A DNA stretch of 13,987 nt. It comes from Verrucomicrobia bacterium UBA2970 (GTDB lineage: Bacteria; Verrucomicrobiota; Verrucomicrobiia; Limisphaerales; AAA164-E04). Shown here one piece after another: positions 1 to 6,088 of this stretch. Each line of letters opens with the position of its first letter. Positions within the stretch are counted from its first letter, which is position 1. The notes under the pieces were generated by a model. It did no database searches. It saw nothing but the letters and a program-made list of their open reading frames with translations, and was not told the origin of the DNA. The stretch covers positions 1 through 13,987 of the forward strand of contig DEAY01000488.1 in assembly GCA_002348345.1 (NCBI GenBank), read 5' to 3'. Both the position numbers and the translations under genes were made by a program.

Positions 1-2
1 AA

Positions 3-287
3 AACTGGCGGCAAATCCACCCCCCCACCCACGTCTCATATTTCTCGAGAGACACGATGAGGAGAATCCTTGAGCAATCCGGTTTTGAGGTTATGCCAAT
101 CGAGACCGCGAGCTACTTCCATACGCTGAAGCATGTATTGGGGGCTCTGGCAATGCGCTTTGGCCTCGTCGGAACAATGGCCAAGTTGATCGAACGTCTC
201 GTGGGAGATTCCGCCGTAGGCCGCTGGGGCTTCTGGCTCAACTTGGGTGACACGATGTTTGTCGCGGCACGCCGCCCGCAAAAATAA
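3..287 (+). CDS. SAM-dependent methyltransferase, C-terminal part (5' end outside window)
   Basis: The reading frame is open from base 3 to a TAA at 285-287, so the gene enters from the left and only its last ~94 residues are visible. An ATG at 57 is internal, because the coding signal clearly continues upstream of it. The visible part reads W-R-Q-I-H-P-P-T-H-V-S-Y-F-S, then ILEQSGFEV, and near the end LNLGDTMFVAARRP. This matches the C-terminal part of Methyltransf_11/23-type class I methyltransferases, where a PP.H..YFS segment precedes the 'll...GF.v' strand and a final 'G..l.v.ar' strand closes the fold. The SAM-binding glycine loop would lie upstream and is not seen, so the substrate cannot be named. 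The family assignment is by recognition of these motifs. The next gene is convergent (minus strand), 56 bases away. Confidence 0.75.
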   Translation, partial: NWRQIHPPTHVSYFSRDTMRRILEQSGFEVMPIETASYFHTLKHVLGALAMRFGLVGTMAKLIERLVGDSAVGRWGFWLNLGDTMFVAARRPQK

Positions 288-327
288 CTCCTCAGCACCT
301 CATTGATTGAGCTTGATCGATCCCCTT

Positions 328-348
328 CCCTCATCTCGAGGGTTTATT
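328..348 (+). terminator. weak candidate intrinsic terminator after the methyltransferase gene
   Basis: CCCTC (328-332) can pair with GAGGG (338-342) across a 5-base loop, followed by TTTATT (343-348). The stem is only 5 bp and the T-run is interrupted. It lies 40 bases after the methyltransferase stop and overlaps the stop codon of the convergent ThuA gene. Plausible but weak. Confidence 0.3.
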
Positions 349-1207
349 CCTCGGGCTTCCGAGGCCCGTATCCGGCCAGAGGCTGGCCCTCGTCCGTTAA
401 CTTGCCGGTCACCCACAGCAATCCGCGGGCAACCAGATTGAGATACCGGTCATCCGCCACCGTCTGCGAGTAATGGCCCAGGGTGGTGGAGAAAACTTTG
501 GTTTGCTTGGGTCCGTAGATATTCGTCCACGTCACCACCGCCTCGGCAACCCGCTCCTCTCCATTGCGACGCTTGACCTTCTGACGTCCTGACGCCAGCG
601 GCCTGGCGGAATCGAACACAGCCACGTTGTTATAAAGTTCCTCACGACCGGTTCGCCAATCGGCAAACCCTTTCGTGATGGGATTCGTGGCGTCGGTAAA
701 GGTCACGTCCACCGGTTCGTGCGGGCCATGGCCGCTCGACTGGATCCCGAGATACTCAAACCAGAGTCCATGGGGAGTGCCGAAAGCGACCGGATCACGG
801 GGGTTTCCAATTCGATAGGAGTGCATCGCACAATGGAGATTGACCCCCGGAATCCCGTCCCGATGAGGCTTCAACACCGCCCGCACCTGCGACTCCTCAT
901 TCAAGTCCGCGCCGCACTCGTCGTGAATGACTACGTCGTAGCCCCGGGCATAGTCGGGATTGCCCAGGATCGCCAAGGGGGGCCGAGTGGATCGATCACT
1001 GGTGTGAATTTGATCGACACGCGCATTGATCCGCGCTTCCAGTCCCTTCTTGAGAATATCCTTCTGCCCCTCATAGTCATGGCAACAACCCCCGGTAATC
1101 AGCAAGACGCGAAGCGGAGCCGCCGCACGAGTGGAAGAGGACAGGAACGCGAGTCCTAGGGCCAAAAAAACACCGCCATACACCGATCGAGATCGCAACG
1201 AGACCAT
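344..1207 (-). CDS. secreted ThuA-like domain protein
   Basis: A 287-residue protein with an N-terminal Sec signal (basic start, hydrophobic stretch around residues 11-26, AxA-like end near TRAAA), so it is probably exported. The mature part begins with a beta strand RVLLITGGCCHDYEGQ, then has YDVVIHDECGADL, a GVNLHCAMHSYR segment around the middle, and ends with KVFSTTLGHYSQTVAD and YLNLVARGLLWVTGKL. These are the landmarks of the ThuA-like family (PF06283), a class I glutamine-amidotransferase-like fold first described in trehalose-utilisation loci. Members of this type are abundant in Planctomycetota and Verrucomicrobiota and often sit near sugar-oxidation genes. The precise reaction is unknown for most of them. 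Length is normal for the family and no defect is visible. The start ATG at 1205-1207 lacks a clear Shine-Dalgarno sequence. It lies 77 bases downstream of the prepilin gene on the same strand and could be co-transcribed with it. Confidence 0.85.
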   Translation of the reverse strand: MVSLRSRSVYGGVFLALGLAFLSSSTRAAAPLRVLLITGGCCHDYEGQKDILKKGLEARINARVDQIHTSDRSTRPPLAILGNPDYARGYDVVIHDECGADLNEESQVRAVLKPHRDGIPGVNLHCAMHSYRIGNPRDPVAFGTPHGLWFEYLGIQSSGHGPHEPVDVTFTDATNPITKGFADWRTGREELYNNVAVFDSARPLASGRQKVKRRNGEERVAEAVVTWTNIYGPKQTKVFSTTLGHYSQTVADDRYLNLVARGLLWVTGKLTDEGQPLAGYGPRKPEE

Positions 1208-1247
1208 GCCGCTTTTATAACGCTGCCCTCGAACCGAAGCAACCCGG

Positions 1248-1269
1248 GATCAGCGGGAATGCGCTGACC
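1248..1269 (-). terminator. hairpin after the prepilin gene, no U-tract
   Basis: On the minus strand an 8-bp stem (GGTCAGCG with CGCTGATC, one G-U pair) closes a 6-base loop, 15 bases after the stop of the prepilin gene. No run of T follows, so it is not a standard Rho-independent terminator. It could be an RNA processing or 3'-protecting hairpin, or chance. The A-C mismatch in the plus-strand version shows it favours the minus-strand transcript. Confidence 0.25.
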
Positions 1270-1284
1270 GATTGCCCCCCGCTA

Positions 1285-2121
1285 TCACCACCAGTCAAAC
1301 TCGATGTCCGGCGCGACATTGACCCACGAAACAAATTCTTCGGGCCACCGGACGAATTCGACATGACCATCCCCAAAAACCATATTGTAACGGGCTTTTC
1401 CCTTAAAATTATGCCAAACGCTTCGTTTGTCAGTGAGCCCCCGGTTCCCGTGCCAATGCCAATCCCCCTGGATCACCTTGGTCGTGGGCCTTCGGGCGAC
1501 CTCACTTCCTTTGATCGGCGTGGCTTCAGGGGTTCCCCGCCGGAAGGAACTCAGGCCCATCACCCGCTTCACCCGAAAGGCATTCCACCAGGCTCCACGA
1601 TAGCTGTTTCCCAAAGCGGTGAACACATGATCATTGCCCTGTAGCGAATCCCCCTTGTCCGCAGGACAGCGAAAAGCCTGCACCGCTCCAACATATCGAT
1701 TGAGCGGTCGATTCGTTTCCTCGATCAATCCATTGACCCGATTATTCCCCAACACCTCGCCTTTCTGTCCCCCGATGGAGGCAATTCCGGGCGCGAGGGG
1801 ATACCAATCATCGTTGTCGTCCACATACATTTGGTAGGCCAAGTGAATCTGGCGCTGATTGCTGGCGCACTTGACCTTGTGAGCTTGCTTCTTGGCATTG
1901 CCCAAGGCCGGCAGGAGCATGCTCGCCAGAATGGCGATGATAGCGATCACCACCAAAAGCTCGATCAAGGTAAAACCGAACCCTTTTTTTCCCCTGGGAA
2001 CCAGATGACACGACCTCACGACACCCTGCATCCAACTCGGATCGGGAATCAATGACAAGTCCGCGAACCCATAATCTGTCCCCAGGATCGTGGGTCCGTT
2101 TTGCCCAACCAGCAGGCTCAT
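1285..2121 (-). CDS. prepilin-like protein with type IV pilin N-terminus and C-terminal H-X-DG motif
   Basis: The N-terminal segment KKGFG/FTLIELL followed by VVIAIIAILASMLLPAL is a type IV prepilin/pseudopilin leader and hydrophobic helix, with cleavage expected between G and F. After it comes KKQAHKVKCASNQRQIHLAYQMYVDDN, the usual sequence of the large verrucomicrobial/planctomycetal pseudopilin-like family, then a globular domain containing FRCPADKGDS. It ends with a VFGDGHVEF segment. The last motif is normally H-x9-DG; here the nearest upstream His is 13 residues before DG. Role: probably an exported, inner-membrane-anchored or surface pseudopilin of unknown partner. Start choice: the first ATG (2119-2121) has GGAAGG just upstream but gives a 50-residue leader, unusually long; an internal ATG (2029-2031) gives a 20-residue leader but has a weaker ribosome site. 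Divergent from the galactose mutarotase gene with 65 bases between them. Confidence 0.82.
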   Translation of the reverse strand: MSLLVGQNGPTILGTDYGFADLSLIPDPSWMQGVVRSCHLVPRGKKGFGFTLIELLVVIAIIAILASMLLPALGNAKKQAHKVKCASNQRQIHLAYQMYVDDNDDWYPLAPGIASIGGQKGEVLGNNRVNGLIEETNRPLNRYVGAVQAFRCPADKGDSLQGNDHVFTALGNSYRGAWWNAFRVKRVMGLSSFRRGTPEATPIKGSEVARRPTTKVIQGDWHWHGNRGLTDKRSVWHNFKGKARYNMVFGDGHVEFVRWPEEFVSWVNVAPDIEFDWW

Positions 2122-2186
2122 TACCTTCCAAACTTGAAACTTGGTGATGGAACGCAGAAACTAACCCTCCGAACCACCTATAGAGA

Positions 2187-3308
2187 ATGAAATCCATGAA
2201 GAAGTTCCCCACGATTGTCCTCGGGATGGCGCTAGTCATTGGTCCTGTCCTACAGGCACAAATCTCGGTTGAAGATTTTGACACCATCCGACTCTACACC
2301 TTGAAGAATAACCATGGGATGACGGTGAAGATCACCAACTACGGCGCGATCATTACCTCGATCTCCGTTCCCGACCGAAACGGGGGCTTCGCTGACGTCG
2401 CCCTCGGTTACAATCAAGTGGGAGACTATACGAACGCGGTCGACAAACCGTATTTCGGAGCCATTGTGGGACGCTACGGCAACCGAATCGCCAAGGGTGA
2501 GTTCACCCTCAACAATGAGACCTATCGCCTCGCGGTCAACAATGGCCCCAATCACCTCCATGGTGGCGTCGTGGGCTTTGACAAAGTCGTCTGGACCGCG
2601 AATCCAACGGCGGGGGACGGCTGGACCGGGCTGACCCTCAGTTACTACGCCAAGGACAAAGAGGAGGGATATCCCGGAAACCTCGACATCACCGTCACCT
2701 ACCAGCTCAACGAAGACAATGAGCTCTCCGTCGTCTACCATGCCACCACCGACCAGGCCACTCCCGTCAATTTGACTCAGCACACTTACTTCAATCTGAA
2801 GGGCGAGGGCAATGGAGACATCCTCGGGCACGAATTGATGCTCAATGCGTCTCACTACACTCCGGTGGACTCCACGCTGATCCCAACCGGTGAAATCGCA
2901 CCCGTGGCGGGAACCCCGTTCGACTTCACGAAGGCCAAGGCGATCGGACGCGACATTTCAAAGAACCATCAGCAGCTCGAATTCGGAGCCGGGTATGATC
3001 ACAACTGGGTCATCAATGGCGAGACGAAACCGGGTCAGCTCCGCCTCGCGGCCCGCGTTCACGAACCGACCACGGGTCGGATTCTCGAGGTTCATACCGA
3101 TGAGCCGGGGGTCCAGTTCTATTGCGGAAACTTTCTTGACGGCCGATTGCGAGGAAAGTCAGGTAAGACTTATGTTCACCGAGGAGGATTCTGCCTGGAA
3201 ACCCAACATTACCCAGACAGCCCGAACCAGGCTAACTTCCCCTCCTGTATTTTGCAGCCCGGCGAAACTTACCAGACGACAACGGTTTTCAAGTTTGCCG
3301 CCAAGTAA
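2187..3308 (+). CDS. galM: secreted galactose mutarotase (aldose 1-epimerase)
   Basis: A 373-residue aldose 1-epimerase (EC 5.1.3.3), which interconverts the alpha and beta anomers of galactose or glucose. Residues 1-25 form a signal peptide (basic MKSMKK, hydrophobic core, AxA-type QAQ end), so unlike E. coli GalM this one is probably periplasmic. Family landmarks are all present: NYGAIITSISVPDRNG near 51-66, GAIVGRYGNRIAKG at 91-104, NHLHGG at 122-127 (substrate His), TQHTYFNLKG at 198-206 (H199, expected catalytic acid), GYDHNW at 269-274 (Asp), PGVQFYCGN at 307-315, and FCLETQHYPDSPN at 335-347 (E338, expected catalytic base). The protein is full length and looks active. Two ATGs (2187 and 2196) are possible; only a poor purine stretch precedes either. 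The gene is monocistronic: a strong terminator follows at 3405. The symbol reflects family membership, not proven orthology to the gal operon gene. Confidence 0.93.
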   Translation: MKSMKKFPTIVLGMALVIGPVLQAQISVEDFDTIRLYTLKNNHGMTVKITNYGAIITSISVPDRNGGFADVALGYNQVGDYTNAVDKPYFGAIVGRYGNRIAKGEFTLNNETYRLAVNNGPNHLHGGVVGFDKVVWTANPTAGDGWTGLTLSYYAKDKEEGYPGNLDITVTYQLNEDNELSVVYHATTDQATPVNLTQHTYFNLKGEGNGDILGHELMLNASHYTPVDSTLIPTGEIAPVAGTPFDFTKAKAIGRDISKNHQQLEFGAGYDHNWVINGETKPGQLRLAARVHEPTTGRILEVHTDEPGVQFYCGNFLDGRLRGKSGKTYVHRGGFCLETQHYPDSPNQANFPSCILQPGETYQTTTVFKFAAK

Positions 3309-3404
3309 TTCATGACGTTGCTCCGACGGACCCACGCCCCTCCGCCCCGATCACGGGATTGACGCGTTGCTGAGGGGTCCGCATGAGCCCCTTCATCCCC
3401 AACC

Positions 3405-3442
3405 AAAGAACGATCCGGTTCATCGCCGGGTCGTTCTTTTTT
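3405..3442 (+). terminator. strong intrinsic terminator of the mutarotase gene
   Basis: AAGAACGATCCGG (3406-3418) pairs with CCGGGTCGTTCTT (3426-3438) as a 13-bp stem with a single G-U wobble, around a 7-base loop. The stem runs into six T (3437-3442); A3405 can extend the pairing. This is a textbook Rho-independent terminator about 100 bases after the mutarotase stop. The opposite strand has no matching T-run, so it acts on the plus strand. Confidence 0.85.
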
Positions 3443-3464
3443 GGAGCGCTGAAGATTCCTTTCG

Positions 3465-4035
3465 GTGCCATCTCCAATCCCGCCCCCCCCGGTCAAGCCC
3501 GAGCAAGCGCTTCTCGAGATCAATCCCGTCATCGTCGATTCCCAGGCAAACGGTTACGCCACGTTTCAAAGCCATACCCAGAAAGTCCTCGCCAACTCGA
3601 AGGGAGTCTTCATGCCCCCCACTCCGCACGAGAAACCCAAGCGACACCGCCCAGCAATGGCGCCTCTCGTTCAGCGACGACAACGGACAACACTTCTCGA
3701 CCTCTACGAAGAAACCAATGCCACCAATCCGCCGGTCATTGAGTCCGACTCCGAAGGCAACCTTTATCTCATCCGGGTTGATTTCGTGAAGGGCAACGCC
3801 TCCCTCTACCGGTTCCTAGCCTCCGAGCCATACCATCACCCGACCCAAACGCTGATCCCCAACGGCGCGGCAGGCAAATACGCCATGGCGATCGACGAGG
3901 AACCAAATCAGATCCATTTTCTTCGCCCACAATAATACCTTTCACATCCTCGGCATTGATGGAAACGTGCAACGCTCCGTTCACCTTTTGAAACCAGGAG
4001 ATCAGGCCATTCTCCACATTGAACCCACGAGTTGA
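3465..4035 (+). pseudogene. decayed BNR-repeat / sialidase-like protein gene, three frameshifts and truncated
   Basis: A protein signal can be followed only by changing frame. Frame A (starting at 3465) gives YATFQSHTQKVLANSKGVFM. After the C-run at ~3614-3619 the sense moves one base later, giving LRTRNPSDTAQQWRLSFSDD and NGQHFST. Near 3699 it returns to frame A (LYEETNATNPPVIESDSEGN, then LYLIRVDF, NASLYRFLA and AAGKYAMAIDEE). In the T-run at 3917-3920 it shifts again, giving FAHNNTFHILGIDGNVQRSV and HLLKPGDQAILHIEPTS before TGA at 4033-4035. The pattern (QSHxQKV, WRL.S.DxG, ATNPP, GNLYL, GAAGKY, DG.V) resembles secreted BNR/Asp-box propeller proteins of Verrucomicrobiota and Planctomycetota. 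About 190 residues are left, roughly half of the expected length, with no clear signal peptide and an abrupt end. Two shifts fall in homopolymers, so sequencing error could explain them, but not the missing 3' half. The 5' boundary is uncertain. Confidence 0.6.
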
Positions 4036-4374
4036 ATGCGCCCCCCCCGCGGGATCGACATCCCTCCCGGTGGCTCGGAAGATTCCCATCTGGTTGCCTG
4101 TGAAGCTGTCGAAGGAATACTGGAAGCCCACGACCGATTGCGTCGCGGGGGCCCCGAATCAATCGACCCATCAGTAAAACCGGAATCAAAATTCTGGGTC
4201 GTGACCGACGGTCCGCCGGAGAAAGCGCCCAACCAACTTGACCGGGCAGCATGCGAATTGGTCGTCGCCAAACCCGAAGTAGAACGTTCCAAAGGCACCG
4301 CCTGTAATGGAAACCCCAGACACCGTCAGTGTTGACAAAACACTACCCAGAGCAGCACCTAGGGACATCCGCAT
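4036..4374 (-). pseudogene. possible second coding remnant on the minus strand, frame-broken
   Basis: From an ATG at 4372-4374 the minus strand reads a hydrophobic start (MRMSLGAALGSVLSTLTVSG, then SITGGAFGTFYFG). The more protein-like reading then seems to move to another frame (SWLGAFSGGPSVTTQNFDSG, then FTDGSIDSG) and, after the G/C-run at ~4147-4156, to a third (TQSVVGFQYSFDSFTGNQMG, then IFRATGRDVDPAGG). The Ser/Thr/Gly/aromatic composition would suit an exported beta-rich protein. I do not recognise a family and the composite is my reading of three frames, so it may be chance. It abuts the end of the plus-strand BNR remnant at ~4035, in opposite orientation. No intact gene occupies 4036-4504 on either strand. 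Confidence 0.25.
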
Positions 4375-4391
4375 GGTGGACTCTCTACAAT
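4362..4391 (+). promoter_or_regulatory. candidate sigma-70-type promoter of the sigma-54 activator gene
   Basis: TACAAT (4386-4391) is one base from the -10 consensus and is preceded, with an 18-base spacer, by GGGACA (4362-4367), which keeps the GACA part of the -35 box. It lies about 115 bases before the preferred start codon at 4505. No other promoter upstream of this gene looks better. It is only a pattern match in a degenerate region. Confidence 0.25.
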
Positions 4392-4504
4392 ATATCAACG
4401 ACGCCTTAAAGAATTATGAAACCTCTGCCGGTTTGGCGTTGGGCTGTCTCTGAATCCTGATATTGCATTTGCACCAAACCCTGCCCAACATCCATTGCAA
4501 CCGC

Positions 4505-5866
4505 ATGATTGCTGCCATCTGCAACGACAGATTCAGCCCACGGATCGCTCACCACGTCGAGTCACTAGGGCTACGATACCAGACTTGTGACAAGGGCTCT
4601 ATCAGTGAGCTCAGACACCATTCCACGGGCCTTGTCTACCTCTTCCCTCTCGCCGCCACAGAGTCAAGCGATTGGCCAGCGCTCCGGGTCCGTCTGGCCC
4701 ATACCAACCGACTCTATATCGTCGTGGGCGACACCGCGAGCACCAGCCAGATCGTCAACGTCGTCCGGGATGGGGCCTACGACTACCTTAACCTCAGCGA
4801 CTCCGCCGAGCGTTGGAAAAGGGCCCTCGAAAAGGCTGTCGAATCCCAGGGCCTCTGGATCCAGCTCTATGGGGGAGCGCCGATTGAGACCGAAGAGATG
4901 CTCATCGGATCGTCATCAGGAATGCTCAATCTCAAGGAAGCCATCTCTCGACTTGGTCCAACCGACGCAACCGTTCTCATCCTGGGAGAATCCGGCGTCG
5001 GCAAAGAGCGGGTCGCAGAAGCCCTTCACAAAGCCAGTCGGACGGGCCCCTTCATTCCCATCAATTGCGCCGCCATTCCCAAAGACCTCATCGAGGCGGA
5101 ACTCTTCGGAGCGGTCAAAGGTGCCTACACGGGAGCGCTGACCGATCGCGAAGGTTTGGTCGAGCAAGCCCGAGGGGGAACCTTATTCTTGGATGAAATC
5201 GGCGAATTCGATCTCAGCCTTCAGCCAAAACTTCTCCGCTTTCTCGAGACAGGAATGGCGAGAAAACTCGGGCGCACTTCCGAATACAAGGCAGACCTCC
5301 GAGTCATCTCGGCAACCAATCGCAACCTTCAGGACGACATCGATTCCAGCTCATTTCGGGCAGACCTCTACTACCGCCTCTCCGAAATCACCCTCCGCGT
5401 GCCGCCGCTTCGCTTGAGGAAGGAGGATATCCCCCTCTTCACAGTGAATTTCATGCAGAAGGCCGGAGAGCGCTTCGGCAAGATGTTTGATCAGATTGAG
5501 CCCGAACTAGTCAGCCGTTTTCAGGATTATGACTGGCCCGGTAATGTGCGAGAACTCAAGAGCCACATTGATCGTATGGTCATCTTGTATGACGGTCCCA
5601 TCCTGAGAGCGGCGTGGTGGACCCCTCATCAAGCCCGCTCACCCTCAACTCCTCCTCTGTTCAACGCTGGACCGGCAAGCCATTCGCCACCCCCTATCCC
5701 GCCGAAGGGAGTGAGCCTTGGGGCCAGGATTCCGTCCCAGAAGGAACGCATGAAGCGAGCCCAGGAACTGCTGGCGCAGGATGACCAAAACCTCAGTTGG
5801 ATTTCGGCTCAATTGGGAATTCATCCCACCACGCTCTACCGATGGCGAAAACAGGGCAAGGTGTAG
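4505..5866 (+). CDS. sigma-54-dependent transcriptional activator with degenerate receiver-like domain
   Basis: An NtrC-family enhancer-binding protein that would use ATP to open promoters held by RNA polymerase with sigma-54. I prefer the ATG at 4505 (453 residues); a TTG at 4463 would add 14 residues without family support. Residues ~1-115 look like a receiver domain (LYIVVGD, then VVRDGAYDYLNL), but there is no Asp at the usual phosphorylation strand (GLVYLFPLA) and the late Lys of DYL.KP is missing. The AAA+ domain is complete: GESGVGKE Walker A at 161-168, GAYTGA sigma-54 contact loop at 206-211 (GAFTGA variant), LFLDEIG Walker B at 227-233, ATNRNL sensor I at ~279-284, FRADLYYRL with the arginine-finger region at ~284-292, and WPGNVREL sensor II. 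The C-terminus (SWISAQLGIHPTTLYRWRKQ) is a Fis-like helix-turn-helix for DNA binding. There is no histidine kinase gene nearby. The gene is convergent with the next one; the 222 bases between hold nothing I can identify. Confidence 0.92.
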   Translation: MIAAICNDRFSPRIAHHVESLGLRYQTCDKGSISELRHHSTGLVYLFPLAATESSDWPALRVRLAHTNRLYIVVGDTASTSQIVNVVRDGAYDYLNLSDSAERWKRALEKAVESQGLWIQLYGGAPIETEEMLIGSSSGMLNLKEAISRLGPTDATVLILGESGVGKERVAEALHKASRTGPFIPINCAAIPKDLIEAELFGAVKGAYTGALTDREGLVEQARGGTLFLDEIGEFDLSLQPKLLRFLETGMARKLGRTSEYKADLRVISATNRNLQDDIDSSSFRADLYYRLSEITLRVPPLRLRKEDIPLFTVNFMQKAGERFGKMFDQIEPELVSRFQDYDWPGNVRELKSHIDRMVILYDGPILRAAWWTPHQARSPSTPPLFNAGPASHSPPPIPPKGVSLGARIPSQKERMKRAQELLAQDDQNLSWISAQLGIHPTTLYRWRKQGKV

Positions 5867-6088
5867 CTCCAAAAGAAGGCTCCGCTTCCCTCGGAGGCCC
5901 CTCCCGTCCGATTCGCTTCTCCCTTTCTCCAAAGGGGAACCGGCCGCTTCCGAACGTGAGGAATCCTCGAAGGAGTCGAACATCATGGAAGCCGACCTTG
6001 AACATGAATACAGCCCGTTGAACCCATCCACCCAACCGGCTCACAGCGATCCAACCCTGAACTGGCTGAGGGCAAGTTCTTTGGGGAA

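Noticed and set aside
36..334. Open frames on the minus strand opposite the methyltransferase end
   Set aside because: They lie opposite a frame with clear family motifs and show no protein-like composition of their own.
2250..2855. A 201-residue minus-strand open frame inside the mutarotase gene
   Set aside because: It is antisense to a complete, well-conserved enzyme; its valine- and glycine-rich sequence is the mirror of the mutarotase codons.
3367..3480. A possible signal peptide (FIAGSFFFGALK) for the BNR remnant
   Set aside because: The hydrophobic stretch is encoded by the terminator hairpin and its T-run, so it is better explained as a by-product of the terminator.
4332..4360. TTGACA at 4332-4337 as a -35 box
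   Set aside because: No acceptable -10 hexamer lies 16-18 bases downstream; the TACAAT at 4386 is too far away.
5867..6088. Hairpin (CTCCG with CGGAG) after the sigma-54 activator as a terminator
   Set aside because: The stem is only about five pairs, with a bulge if extended, and no T-run follows.
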